This document shows positions 42,389-50,995 of a DNA stretch of 64,000 nt, in pieces; positions within the stretch are counted from its first letter, which is position 1; every line of letters starts with the position of its first letter. The stretch is from contig NZ_LR593887.1 of NCBI RefSeq assembly GCF_901538355.1, forward strand, positions 4,936,920 to 5,000,919, given 5' to 3'. The DNA comes from Tuwongella immobilis (GTDB lineage: Bacteria; Planctomycetota; Planctomycetia; Gemmatales; Gemmataceae). Under the pieces are notes generated by a model. The model was not told the origin of the DNA. It saw only the letters and a program-made list of their open reading frames with translations, and made no database searches. The translations under genes and the position numbers were made by a program.

Positions 42389-43252
42389 TCACCCCTCGGC
42401 GGATTCCGCGACGCTGGCGGCCAACCCTTGACGATAATCCGCGAATTCGGGTGCCCAGCCGGTTTCGAGACGGAATCGTGCATTGCTCAAGCGACGATTC
42501 CCGCGATCATGCGGCGGCGGGGGCGTCCCTTCGGGCAGCGGCTCGAACGCGGCCGGGGGTGCGTTCAGCAGCGACGCCAATTCCGTGTAGAATGCCCGAC
42601 GCGGCACCGGCTGCCCATCGCTGACAATGTAGGTGCGGCCCGGAATCGCGCGCTGTTCGGCGGCTAAGACTGCCCGCGCTCCATCTCGAACTTCGATCAG
42701 ATTCAGGAACTTGTCCGCATCGCCGATGAGCGGCTGCCCGGCCAGAATCGCCGCCTTTCGCAGCAGTCGATTGGGACCGTAAATCCCCGCAAATCGCAGT
42801 AGCACCGCATCCGCCCGATGCTGATGCAACATCGCCTCCGCCGCCAGGACGGTCTTCCCCGAATCATCGTGGGGGACAGTCGGCGAATCCTCATCCACCA
42901 GCGAGCCATCGGTTTGCCCGTAGACACTGGTGGAGCTAATGTAGATCAGTTTCCCGCCGCCGTGTAGCGCAAGCAAGACGTGCCGTAACCCGTCGACGTA
43001 GACATCGTGCATGCTGGCGCCGGTGGTGCGATCCATGCCGACAGCGTAGAGTGTGGTTCCGGCATGCGGAAGTTGTTTCAGTGTCTCGGGTTGCAGCACA
43101 TCCCCGACGATGGGGATAATCCCCAATTGGGTCAGCAATTCGGTGCGTTTTCGGGTGAGCGCAAACACCCGCCGCCCTTGTGCCCGCCAGAGTTGGGCCA
43201 CCCGCAACCCCAAATAGCCACAACCGATAATCAGAGCATCGTCCGTATGCAT
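42389..43252 (-). CDS. NAD(P)-binding SDR, YeeZ-like epimerase/dehydratase family
   Basis: A 287-residue extended/atypical short-chain dehydrogenase. The nucleotide-binding turn is GCGYLG (10-15), followed by 'YISSTSVYGQT' for the catalytic Ser/Tyr region. The usual YxxxK lysine is not obvious, as in the YeeZ-like group where the enzyme role is unclear. The C-terminal 'SDGQPVPRRAFYTEL' segment is typical of this group. AAGGGA lies about 7 nt before ATG 43252. It diverges from glutamate dehydrogenase across 136 bp. The substrate is unknown. Confidence 0.85.
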   Translation of the reverse strand: MHTDDALIIGCGYLGLRVAQLWRAQGRRVFALTRKRTELLTQLGIIPIVGDVLQPETLKQLPHAGTTLYAVGMDRTTGASMHDVYVDGLRHVLLALHGGGKLIYISSTSVYGQTDGSLVDEDSPTVPHDDSGKTVLAAEAMLHQHRADAVLLRFAGIYGPNRLLRKAAILAGQPLIGDADKFLNLIEVRDGARAVLAAEQRAIPGRTYIVSDGQPVPRRAFYTELASLLNAPPAAFEPLPEGTPPPPHDRGNRRLSNARFRLETGWAPEFADYRQGLAASVAESAEG

Positions 43253-43388
43253 GGAATTTCCCTTCCCGGTCTGCCGAATCGATCATCGGATTCGATTGCG
43301 GTCGCAACCGTCCCGACAGCCGATGAGGATACAATAGTGTAGGAACCCTCCCGTCGCCCTCGGCGACCCTCTCCGATAAGGAATTCCC

Positions 43389-44687
43389 ATGAGCGCCCCC
43401 CTGCCCGTCTCGGATCCGACGATGCCGGATTCGCCGTTTTTGGCCGAATCTCCCGTCTATCGCATGGCCTGCCGTCAGTTGGAACTTGCGGCCTTGGAAC
43501 TCAATCTCGATCCGGGGATTCACGCGCGGCTCAAATCGCCCAAGCGATCGATGATTGTTTCGGTGCCCGTGCGGATGGATGATGGCCGAACGCATGTCTT
43601 TACGGGGTATCGAGTTCAGCATAGTCTGACCAGCGGTCCATCGAAAGGGGGATTGCGATACGCCCCCAGCGTCGATTTCGGCGAAGTCGCGGCACTGGCC
43701 ATGTGGATGTCCTGGAAATGTGCCCTGATGAATCTCCCCTTCGGCGGGGCCAAGGGGGGCATCACCTGCGATCCGCTGAAACTCAGTCGCGGCGAATTGG
43801 AGCGGATGACGCGGCGATTTACCGAAGAAGTGCTGCCGATTATTGGCGTGCGGCAAGATGTGATGGCCCCCGACATGGGGACCGATGAACAAACCATGGC
43901 GTGGATCATGGACACGTTTTCCATGAAAATTGGCTATGCCTGCCCGGAAATTGTCACCGGCAAGCCCGTCGAAATCGGCGGCTGCATCGGGCGGCGCGAA
44001 GCCACGGGTCGCGGCGTCACCTACTGCATCATGGAAGCGATGGAGATTCTGAAAATCTCCCCGCAAGGCGCGACCGCGGTGGTGCAAGGCTACGGCAATG
44101 TCGGGTCGGTCACCTGTGCGGAATTGGTGCAGCGCGGGTTCAAAATCGTCGGGCTGGGCGATCATACTGGCAGCATTCGCAACGATTCCGGCATCGATTT
44201 GCAAGAATTGCAGGCACATCTTGCGAGTGGCAAGCCACTGAAGGATTTCCCCGGCGCGAATCCGATTCCGAATAGCGATCTGTTCACGATTCCCTGCACG
44301 GTGTTGGTGCCGGCGGCCTTGGAACGGCAGATTACCGCGGCGAATGCGTCGCATCTGAAGTGTCGCATTTTGGCCGAAGGTGCGAACGGCCCCACGACCC
44401 CGGATGCCGATGAAATTCTCTCGCAAAGCGACATTTTCGTGATCCCCGACATTCTCTGCAATGCCGGTGGTGTGACCGTGTCATACTTCGAATGGGTGCA
44501 AGATATTCAACAATTGTGGTGGAGCGAAACCCAGGTCAACGAGAAATTGCGCGAATTGATGCGTCGGGCGTTCCATCAAGTGTATGACCTGAGCCAGAAA
44601 CGTCGGTTGCCGATGCGCCGCGCTGCGTTGATGCTCGGCGTGGAACGCGTCGCCCTGGATAAACAGCGTCGCGGCTTGTTCCCGTGA
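43389..44687 (+). CDS. gdhA: glutamate dehydrogenase (Glu/Leu/Phe/Val family)
   Basis: A 432-residue enzyme that interconverts glutamate with 2-oxoglutarate and ammonia. All landmarks are present: GPSKGGLR with K86, the K110 region MSWKCALMNLP, and GGAKGGI with catalytic K122, then the dinucleotide turn GYGNVG (234-239). The length fits the hexameric subfamily of GudB/RocG type. Coenzyme choice cannot be fixed by eye. AAGGAA lies 6 nt before ATG 43389. It is followed by a strong terminator and has no partner gene. Confidence 0.95.
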   Translation: MSAPLPVSDPTMPDSPFLAESPVYRMACRQLELAALELNLDPGIHARLKSPKRSMIVSVPVRMDDGRTHVFTGYRVQHSLTSGPSKGGLRYAPSVDFGEVAALAMWMSWKCALMNLPFGGAKGGITCDPLKLSRGELERMTRRFTEEVLPIIGVRQDVMAPDMGTDEQTMAWIMDTFSMKIGYACPEIVTGKPVEIGGCIGRREATGRGVTYCIMEAMEILKISPQGATAVVQGYGNVGSVTCAELVQRGFKIVGLGDHTGSIRNDSGIDLQELQAHLASGKPLKDFPGANPIPNSDLFTIPCTVLVPAALERQITAANASHLKCRILAEGANGPTTPDADEILSQSDIFVIPDILCNAGGVTVSYFEWVQDIQQLWWSETQVNEKLRELMRRAFHQVYDLSQKRRLPMRRAALMLGVERVALDKQRRGLFP

Positions 44688-44733
44688 TCGGTTCGTGCCG
44701 ATGCGCTCGCCAAGCGTGGAATTCGTGAGATGG

Positions 44734-44792
44734 CAATCGCCCCAGTCGCTGCCCGATGATGCGGATCATCGGACGGCCAACTGGGGCGATTG
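44734..44792. terminator. bidirectional terminator with nested stems
   Basis: An outer perfect 13-bp stem, CAATCGCCCCAGT/ACTGGGGCGATTG (44734-44746/44780-44792), encloses a second perfect 8-bp stem, CCGATGAT/ATCATCGG (44753-44760/44765-44772), with a 4-nt loop. It lies between the convergent glutamate dehydrogenase (stop 44687) and DUF4139-like gene (stop 44823). Confidence 0.75.
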
Positions 44793-44822
44793 CGTTTCGC
44801 GGTGTGAAATCAGCAGCCCCAA

Positions 44823-47800
44823 TTACGAGGCGGGAGATTCAATCGCGGTTTCTCGCAGAAATTGCGATTGTTCCTGGGTGAACTTCTTCAGAGCGTCTTG
44901 CGTGGTGCGAATCCGCTGCTGTTGCGCCTCCAGCGTGGTTTCGACCGATTCCAACTTGCTGAGATATTTTTTGTACAACGGCGTATCTTGGGGCAATTTC
45001 TCCATATTTTGTCGAATTCGGGCCTGTTCTTCGATCATCGCTTTGGCTTCTTGCTGCTGATCGGAAAGCTGCGATTCCGTCTCGCGGAGTTGGGCAGCGA
45101 GCTTCACCGCGCGGGCAATCGCTTGGAGAAGCGGCTGCGGAAGCGTCTTGCTCGACTCAATTTCCTGCCGAAGCGGATCGCTAATCTTCGTCAGGGAGAC
45201 GGATTCGGAATCCTCGCGCTGCTGCACCCAAGTCTGCGGAGCAATCTGCATCGCGGGCACCTTCAGCGCTTGCCGGGCCAGCTTGATTCCAGGCTCCACT
45301 CCGGTCATCCGCCATTCGTCGGCGATGGGCATTTCCACTTGGAATGTCCGCGCGACGGGGGTGAGATTGCGGACGGAAACCATCGTGGTTTGCTCGGTGC
45401 GGCGCGTCGCGGTGAATGCTCCGTTGCGAATGCTGCCGCGAATCAGCGTCGGCGGAGAGGTCTCGCGTTTGGTCCACACTTCAAAGCCTTGCTTGGTGAC
45501 CCAGCGTTGAGCGGGCACATCCTTGGGAAGTGTGGCCGCATCGGGACTGGTGGACAATTCCACGACTTCCGCAGCGGGGTCGATTCGCTCTTGCACCACC
45601 TGATGCGTGGTCTTGCCCTTCGCGGCTACGCCCAATTCGTAGCGAATGAATTTCCCTTGCTGCTTGGTGGGAACATCCGTCGCTTTCACGAGTTTGGCCC
45701 CGTCGGGAATCGCGTGTTCCAGAATCACCGTGCGAGGCTCATCGCTCAGCGATTGCACATGATAGGTGAGTTCCTGCCGCTGTTTGGAGCGCACTTCCAA
45801 TTGCGTGGCGGAACGCAGTTGCAGCGTCACCCCTTCTTCCACCACGGGCACCACTTCCAGCCAGAGATTTAAGCCCAGATTCGACCGGAAAAGCGATTGC
45901 GTGGGCTGCTTGACAATGCTCGCCTGCTCCGTGCGGGCTTGCACCTCGGCCACTTTGAACGTCACCGATTCATCGGGCTTGACTTCCACCACGAAGCGAT
46001 GGCGATTCCGGGTCGTTTCCGTCGGTTTGCTGTCATCCGCCAAGGCCCAACCTTCGGAAATCGGATGCTCGATGACCAGACTTCGCGGCTGCGTGTTGCG
46101 ATTGCGAATCGTGTAGGTCGTCACCTTCCGTGCCTGATAGCCCAGCGCCAGCACATCGCCTTCGATGCGGGCCAGAATTCGCGGGCCAGGTTCCTCGGTT
46201 TGTTTGGACTGAATTTCCGTGCCTAGATCGACGGCATACGAAATCAGCCGTTCCTCGTTGGGCTGCAAATCGGCGATGCGGGCTTCCCCCGCGAAATGCC
46301 CCTCATCAAAGACCGCGATTGGCCCTTGCATCAGTGCCTGATTCGACTGATTCTTCACCCGCAATCCCCGCAGCGGATGTTGCGGCATCACGCTGGCATC
46401 GTAAATGCTCACATGCTTGATGTTCACGGGGACATCCGGCATCGGCAACAGCGCGGATTGCTTCCGCGCCAAACTCACCGCGCCGTCGATTTCATGGCGA
46501 GATGCCCCGGGCAACCCATCGCCCTTGAGGTCTTCCACCAAATTGGCGTCCAAATCCGCCAATTGTCGCCCCAATTGTTGGGCTTGCTGCTTCTCTTCCT
46601 TGCTGGGCGCATTCGGCTTGGCGTCGTTGCGGCGTTCGTTGAGCTCCTCATAACTCAGCCGATTCTGAGTCGGACTCGGCATCCCCGCCATTCGCTTGTA
46701 GCGATTCCCTTGCATGAAATTGCCAGCAATTTCGTTGTTGGCAAAACCGCCGCTTCCGACTTGGCCCTGGATGCCCCCGCCGCCAATCCCCCCGCCGAAT
46801 CCGCCCTGAAAGCCACCTTGGAAGCCCAGATTCCCGCCCAAATTTCCGAATTGGCCCATCTGCCCCATCTGCCCCATGGGAGGTGGTTGTTGCGGCACCA
46901 CTTGCGCGATCGACAGCGGCCCGTTGTACATCGGCGGACGCAGCATGGCGAACTGTTCCGGCTCGACCAGCGGACGGGGCACATACAGCGGCGGATACAA
47001 ATCCATGCGGAACGAGATGGGCCGCGCGGAAACCAGCGTCATCTTTACATTCGACCAATCCTCGTCACTCACATTCTCAATTGCCGCCCAACCTTCCAAT
47101 TTGGGCTGTTTCTCTTCCAGATTGAGTCGATAGGTCATCTTCCAAATCGGATTCTCAATGACGTAGCCAACTTTGACCTCGCGGCGGGTCTTGCCCGAAA
47201 AGCCAAGCCGCACCGTTTTGCGTTGGGAATCATGCCCGCGCGCCACCACTTCCAGCGCTCGCCGCAAGTCGCGTTCCAGCACGGGGTTCAAGAATCGCAC
47301 GCGCTGCACCTGATTCAGCGGAATCCCGCGCAATCCCTCCGCGCAATCGAGATTTAACTGCTCGATTTCGACAGCCGGACCGCTGCCCGCAGGGCGCGTC
47401 TGCGTCTCCATGCCGATGATGGTGCCGGTCAGCGTGCCTGGCAATCCGGCCGCCGCCTGGAGCGTCACTTCCACCCGCTCGCCGCGTGCTTGATTGAGAA
47501 TTTCGCCGTAGCTGGGATTTTCCGCCAGATTGATGCCGAACGATCGCAGCGTTTGCTCGATCGGTTCTTGGCTATCGTATCGCAATGGCTGAATGCGTCC
47601 GCCTTCGCTGTCACGCACCGTCAGCGATTTCATCAGGTCGTTGATTTCCGTCGCGGGGAAACTCAAATCGACCAGGGCGTCGTTTTCGATCGTCCCCTCG
47701 CGTTGGAAATATGCGACTCCGGAATTAAACAGCACCACTTTGCCGATGGGCAAGGTGGGCTTTGCTTGCCCGATGGGTGCATTGTCGGCAGGCACCGCTT

Positions 47801-47945
47801 TGAGTGGCACCGCGATTGGTGCCGGCTCCGGGACCAACGGCGCGAGTCGTTCGTTCTCGCCACGGACGGAAAAACCCCACGTCAAGGCACCGGCCACGCC
47901 CAAACCGCCGAACAGACTCCATCCGATTGTTCGTAAATTCCGCAT
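44823..47945 (-). CDS. large exported DUF4139-like protein with Gly-rich insert and C-terminal coiled coil
   Basis: A 1040-residue protein with an N-terminal signal or anchor (residues 8-24) and starting at ATG 47945. Residues about 65-230 begin with GKVVLFNSGVAYFQREG and resemble the N-terminal region of DUF4139/MuiA-type proteins. The beta-rich body follows. A low-complexity insert at about 355-405 has 'QMGQMGQ' and a run of GG[FIL] repeats. Residues about 945-1030 form a charged coiled coil (many Gln, Glu and Arg heptads). No enzyme motif is seen. MuiA-like proteins have no settled role, and the assignment here is tentative. It is transcribed alone, divergent from a small secreted protein. 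Confidence 0.75.
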   Translation of the reverse strand: MRNLRTIGWSLFGGLGVAGALTWGFSVRGENERLAPLVPEPAPIAVPLKAVPADNAPIGQAKPTLPIGKVVLFNSGVAYFQREGTIENDALVDLSFPATEINDLMKSLTVRDSEGGRIQPLRYDSQEPIEQTLRSFGINLAENPSYGEILNQARGERVEVTLQAAAGLPGTLTGTIIGMETQTRPAGSGPAVEIEQLNLDCAEGLRGIPLNQVQRVRFLNPVLERDLRRALEVVARGHDSQRKTVRLGFSGKTRREVKVGYVIENPIWKMTYRLNLEEKQPKLEGWAAIENVSDEDWSNVKMTLVSARPISFRMDLYPPLYVPRPLVEPEQFAMLRPPMYNGPLSIAQVVPQQPPPMGQMGQMGQFGNLGGNLGFQGGFQGGFGGGIGGGGIQGQVGSGGFANNEIAGNFMQGNRYKRMAGMPSPTQNRLSYEELNERRNDAKPNAPSKEEKQQAQQLGRQLADLDANLVEDLKGDGLPGASRHEIDGAVSLARKQSALLPMPDVPVNIKHVSIYDASVMPQHPLRGLRVKNQSNQALMQGPIAVFDEGHFAGEARIADLQPNEERLISYAVDLGTEIQSKQTEEPGPRILARIEGDVLALGYQARKVTTYTIRNRNTQPRSLVIEHPISEGWALADDSKPTETTRNRHRFVVEVKPDESVTFKVAEVQARTEQASIVKQPTQSLFRSNLGLNLWLEVVPVVEEGVTLQLRSATQLEVRSKQRQELTYHVQSLSDEPRTVILEHAIPDGAKLVKATDVPTKQQGKFIRYELGVAAKGKTTHQVVQERIDPAAEVVELSTSPDAATLPKDVPAQRWVTKQGFEVWTKRETSPPTLIRGSIRNGAFTATRRTEQTTMVSVRNLTPVARTFQVEMPIADEWRMTGVEPGIKLARQALKVPAMQIAPQTWVQQREDSESVSLTKISDPLRQEIESSKTLPQPLLQAIARAVKLAAQLRETESQLSDQQQEAKAMIEEQARIRQNMEKLPQDTPLYKKYLSKLESVETTLEAQQQRIRTTQDALKKFTQEQSQFLRETAIESPAS

Positions 47946-48181
47946 GAACCATGCTCCGATCTGGAATCGAGAAGGGCAACAACCACCGAACGGAACACCA
48001 GCTTACCCGGATTGTTGGCGCATTTTCCTGTAATATTTGCGTAACATAGCTTCGTCGGATTCGATTCCGGTTGTGGGAAAAAAACCGGATTCGATTCGTG
48101 GGAAAGTCGTCGCGCAAGCTGCGGATCTTGGTGCATTCTGCTATCCGGGGCTGCTCTCAACTCGTGCAAAGGAAGTCTGCG

Positions 48182-48739
48182 ATGCACGCTTGGCCGATTC
48201 GGATCATCACGTTGGTGGTGCTCGTTGTTCCGCTGTCACGATCGCATGGCGAGTCGATGCCGCCGATCGCCCCCAATGCGTTGGGCGCACTGCTGGGCGG
48301 AGCCGCGAACAACCTGCCCACGCCCCGCGCAGTCTATCTGGAAGTGCATCCCACCGGATACACGATGTATCTAAATCGTTCGATTGCCGAAATGCTGCGA
48401 ACGGCCCTCACCGGCATCACCGACGAGAAGAAGGCCGCCCAAACCATCCGCAGCCGAATCGATCCGGGGATGCCGCAGGAGTTACGCGGTCGGCTGGAAT
48501 TGCTCGCCTTCGGGGTGCAGCACCAAATGCCCGGATTCCGCAATGCCCTGGGCGAAAAAATGGGCAGCAACGGCGTCATCATTCACGTCACCGGAGTCGC
48601 CAAGAAAGGCAAAGATCGTCCGGTTCTGCGCTTGCTCATGAACGCGGCACTGCCGAAAAATCTCGAAGAAAAGACGCAGAAACTACTCATCTTCCTGCGT
48701 ACCACGCCAATCTATTGGACTGTTGAACCCTGGGAATAA
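48182..48739 (+). CDS. small secreted protein of unknown function
   Basis: A 185-residue protein from ATG 48182, chosen because AAAGGAAG lies 7 nt upstream and a signal peptide follows (ITLVVLVVPLSRSHG). The frame itself is open further upstream. The mature part is predicted to be alpha/beta with two conserved-looking blocks ('VYLEVHPTGYTMYLN' and 'NGVIIHVTGVAK'). There is no cysteine pair, repeat or catalytic motif. I do not recognise the family. It diverges from the DUF4139-like gene across 236 bp. Confidence 0.7.
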   Translation: MHAWPIRIITLVVLVVPLSRSHGESMPPIAPNALGALLGGAANNLPTPRAVYLEVHPTGYTMYLNRSIAEMLRTALTGITDEKKAAQTIRSRIDPGMPQELRGRLELLAFGVQHQMPGFRNALGEKMGSNGVIIHVTGVAKKGKDRPVLRLLMNAALPKNLEEKTQKLLIFLRTTPIYWTVEPWE

Positions 48740-48902
48740 CCGATTCCCACCCGAATCATCGCCGAATGGAATCTGCTGGGGTGGCCGCATGCCTGTCGAG
48801 CCAATCGCCGATTGCGATGCGCCTCTCGACAGTGCCCCCCCACGTTGGCTACAATGGTCCGCAGTTCCCTTCTGCACGGCGAATCGAATCGGGAGCCTTG
48901 AC

Positions 48903-49340
48903 ATGGCCGAGCAGCCGATCTGCTTGCCAGAACAGATCACACGCGAACAACTCCACGCATTCCTGGAAGATGCCCTAGGCGAACGCGAGTCCGCGTTGAT
49001 TGAACGCCTGTTGCGGACCTCACCAGAATTGCGACAACGGTTAGACGATGTTCGCCGACAACGCGATCAGGGCGACCACTCCATCGGCCAAATCTGGCGA
49101 CGCGATCGCCTCTCCTGCCCCACGCGGGAGCAGATTTCCGGCTATCTGCTGGGGGTACATGATGAGGCCTTCGCCGACTACATTCGCTTTCATATCGAAG
49201 TGATTGGCTGCCCATTCTGTCAGGCGAATTTGATCGATTTGAAACACCAAGCCGAAGCCCAGGCCGCAGGCACCGCCGCACGACGCCGACAAACACTCTT
49301 CCAATCGAGCGCAGGTCGCTTGCCACAAAAACCTGGCTGA
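48903..49340 (+). CDS. small Cys/His protein, possible anti-sigma-like zinc domain
   Basis: A 145-residue soluble protein from ATG 48903 (GGGAG about 8 nt upstream). The N-terminus has the phrase PEQITREQLHAFLEDALGE, a helical region. The centre carries LSCPTREQISGYLLG and then FHIEVIGCPFCQANL, giving Cys, His-x5-Cys-x2-Cys, which could bind zinc somewhat like ZAS anti-sigma factors (whose usual spacing is Hx3Cx2C). There is no membrane segment. Proteins of this look are common in planctomycetes, but their role is not established. It lies 101 bp upstream of the antiporter gene. Confidence 0.75.
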   Translation: MAEQPICLPEQITREQLHAFLEDALGERESALIERLLRTSPELRQRLDDVRRQRDQGDHSIGQIWRRDRLSCPTREQISGYLLGVHDEAFADYIRFHIEVIGCPFCQANLIDLKHQAEAQAAGTAARRRQTLFQSSAGRLPQKPG

Positions 49341-49363
49341 ACAACATTCTAATCCAGATTCGC

Positions 49364-49392
49364 TGGAAATCAGTTGTTTGAACAGCTATACT
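49364..49392 (+). promoter_or_regulatory. candidate promoter of the cation antiporter gene
   Basis: TGGAAA (49364-49369), 17 bp, TATACT (49387-49392). It is 49 nt upstream of ATG 49442. The -10 is a 5/6 match and the -35 a 4/6 match. Confidence 0.45.
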
Positions 49393-49441
49393 CCCCCTGG
49401 GATGATTCCCGATCGGATTCGTTCTCCCATGGAGATGGAGT

Positions 49442-50896
49442 ATGCTCGGAGTTTTCGCAGACCAATCGACCGATCTCGCCACCGCAGCACTGGCATTCAA
49501 ACGGCTTTCGCTGGAAGAACTGCTGCTGCCCATTTTGATGCAACTGGTAATTATCATTGCGGTTGCGCGGATCGCTGCCACGTTGTTTCGCCGTCTCGGT
49601 CAGCCGAACGCAGTTGGCGAAATCCTCGCGGGGTTGGCCATGGGACCGTCCCTATTCGGGTGGTTGGCCCCCGAATGGTCGGCGATGATCTTCCAACCAC
49701 ACTTTGAATCCGTTCCCCAGGCGATGAGCAATGTCGCCATTCCCAAAATTTTCCTCATTCTCAGCCAAATCGGACTGATTCTGCTCTTGTTCCAAATTGG
49801 CTTGGAATTTGATTTCGGTCACCTCAAGCAGTTCGGCGGCTCAGCCGTGGCGATTTCGCTCAGCGGAATCATTGTGCCGATGGTTACCGGCATCGGGCTG
49901 GCATATTTGGTCCATAGTTGGATGGAGCCGCACCCAGAGCGCGGACCGGTCGATCGCTTTGGCTTCGCCCTGTTCCTGGGCGTGGCGATGTCGATTACCG
50001 CGATTCCAATTCTCGGTCGCATGATGATCGAACTAAACATCACCCGAACCCGCCTGGGCACCATCGTCATCACCGCCGCCGCCGTCGATGACGCCATGGG
50101 GTGGATCCTGCTGGCCACCGTCGCCGCCATCGTCAGCAGCGGCTTCGATCTGATGGGCACACTCACGATGTTGGGCATGACCATTGGCTTTGGCGCACTC
50201 ATGATCTTCGTCGTGCGACCGTTGATGGTTCGCTGGCTGCGCCATTCGCTGGCACGCAATGACGGCGATCTCACGGCCAACTCGCTCACGGTTGTCTTAG
50301 TGCTATTGTTTCTGGCGAGTATCGCCACGAATCTGATCGGCATTTTCGCCATCTTTGGAGCGTTCTTGTTTGGTGCGGTGCTCTCGGATCAAGATGCCTT
50401 CCGGGAAGCGGTGATGCGGCGATTGCGCGACATTACAACGGCATTCTTTCTGCCGATCTTCTTTACCTACACGGGTTTGCGCACCCAGATTGGTTCGCTA
50501 GACACCTGGCAGATGTGGGCGGTGTGCGGGGCGGTGCTGGTGGTGGCCACCGTGGGCAAGTTTGTTGCCTGTGGGATTGCGGCCCGCTTGAGCGGCTTCC
50601 CCCGCCGCGAAGCTGCCATCATTGGCGTGATGATGAACACACGTGCGTTAATGGAACTGATCGTCATCAACGTCGGTTACGATATGGGTGTGATTCCGCC
50701 GCGAATGTTCACCATGTTGGTCATCATGGCAATCATGAGCACCATCATCACCACACCGATTCTCTTGGCACTGAGGCGTGGGACGGAAATCGAAACGCCC
50801 ATCCGACAATCTGGATTTCTGAGTTGGGATCGGGAGCCGGTTTCAGAAAATCCGTCCGAGAAGCCAATACCCCAATTGACGACTCCCGCTTCATGA
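49442..50896 (+). CDS. CPA2-family cation:proton antiporter (KefB/NapA-like)
   Basis: A 484-residue polytopic membrane protein with about 12-13 hydrophobic segments. It carries the family features 'AVGEILAGLAMGPSLFGWL' near residue 57, and 'AMSITAIPILGRMM' followed by 'AAAVDDAMGW', where the paired Asp residues are the usual ion/proton site. It ends shortly after the last membrane segment and lacks a C-terminal RCK/TrkA-N domain, unlike KefB/KefC. It exchanges Na+ or K+ for protons across the inner membrane; the ion is unknown. Its last codons overlap the promoter of the tRNA-Phe gene. Confidence 0.92.
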   Translation: MLGVFADQSTDLATAALAFKRLSLEELLLPILMQLVIIIAVARIAATLFRRLGQPNAVGEILAGLAMGPSLFGWLAPEWSAMIFQPHFESVPQAMSNVAIPKIFLILSQIGLILLLFQIGLEFDFGHLKQFGGSAVAISLSGIIVPMVTGIGLAYLVHSWMEPHPERGPVDRFGFALFLGVAMSITAIPILGRMMIELNITRTRLGTIVITAAAVDDAMGWILLATVAAIVSSGFDLMGTLTMLGMTIGFGALMIFVVRPLMVRWLRHSLARNDGDLTANSLTVVLVLLFLASIATNLIGIFAIFGAFLFGAVLSDQDAFREAVMRRLRDITTAFFLPIFFTYTGLRTQIGSLDTWQMWAVCGAVLVVATVGKFVACGIAARLSGFPRREAAIIGVMMNTRALMELIVINVGYDMGVIPPRMFTMLVIMAIMSTIITTPILLALRRGTEIETPIRQSGFLSWDREPVSENPSEKPIPQLTTPAS

Positions 50897-50904
50897 TCTA
50901 TAAA
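50876..50904 (+). promoter_or_regulatory. near-consensus sigma-70 promoter of tRNA-Phe
   Basis: TTGACG (50876-50881), exactly 17 bp, TATAAA (50899-50904); both hexamers match 5 of 6. Predicted start near 50911, 5 nt before the tRNA. The -35 and most of the spacer lie inside the end of the antiporter gene. Confidence 0.75.
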
Positions 50905-50915
50905 GAGCGTGTCAA

Positions 50916-50988
50916 GGACAGATAGCTCAGTCGGTAGAGCACAGCACTGAAAATGCTGGGGTCGCCGGTTCAAGCCCGGCTCTGTCCA
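50916..50988 (+). tRNA. tRNA-Phe (anticodon GAA)
   Basis: A complete 73-nt cloverleaf: acceptor GGACAGA/TCTGTCC with discriminator A; D arm GCTC...GAGC; anticodon stem CAGCA/TGCTG with loop CTGAAAA (anticodon GAA); T arm GCCGG/CCGGC with loop TTCAAGC. The 3' CCA is not encoded. It ends 7 nt before the stop of the convergent FkbM methyltransferase gene. Confidence 0.97.
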
Positions 50989-50995
50989 ATCACGC

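Noticed and set aside
42936-44426. A 496-residue minus-strand frame opposite glutamate dehydrogenase.
   Set aside because: Glutamate dehydrogenase is unmistakable on the plus strand; the antisense product is His/Arg-rich and featureless.
48793-48832. Inverted repeat CTGTCGAG/CTCGACAG as a terminator after the small secreted protein.
   Set aside because: An 8-bp stem with a 24-nt loop, no T-run and 50 nt past the stop; too weak to call.
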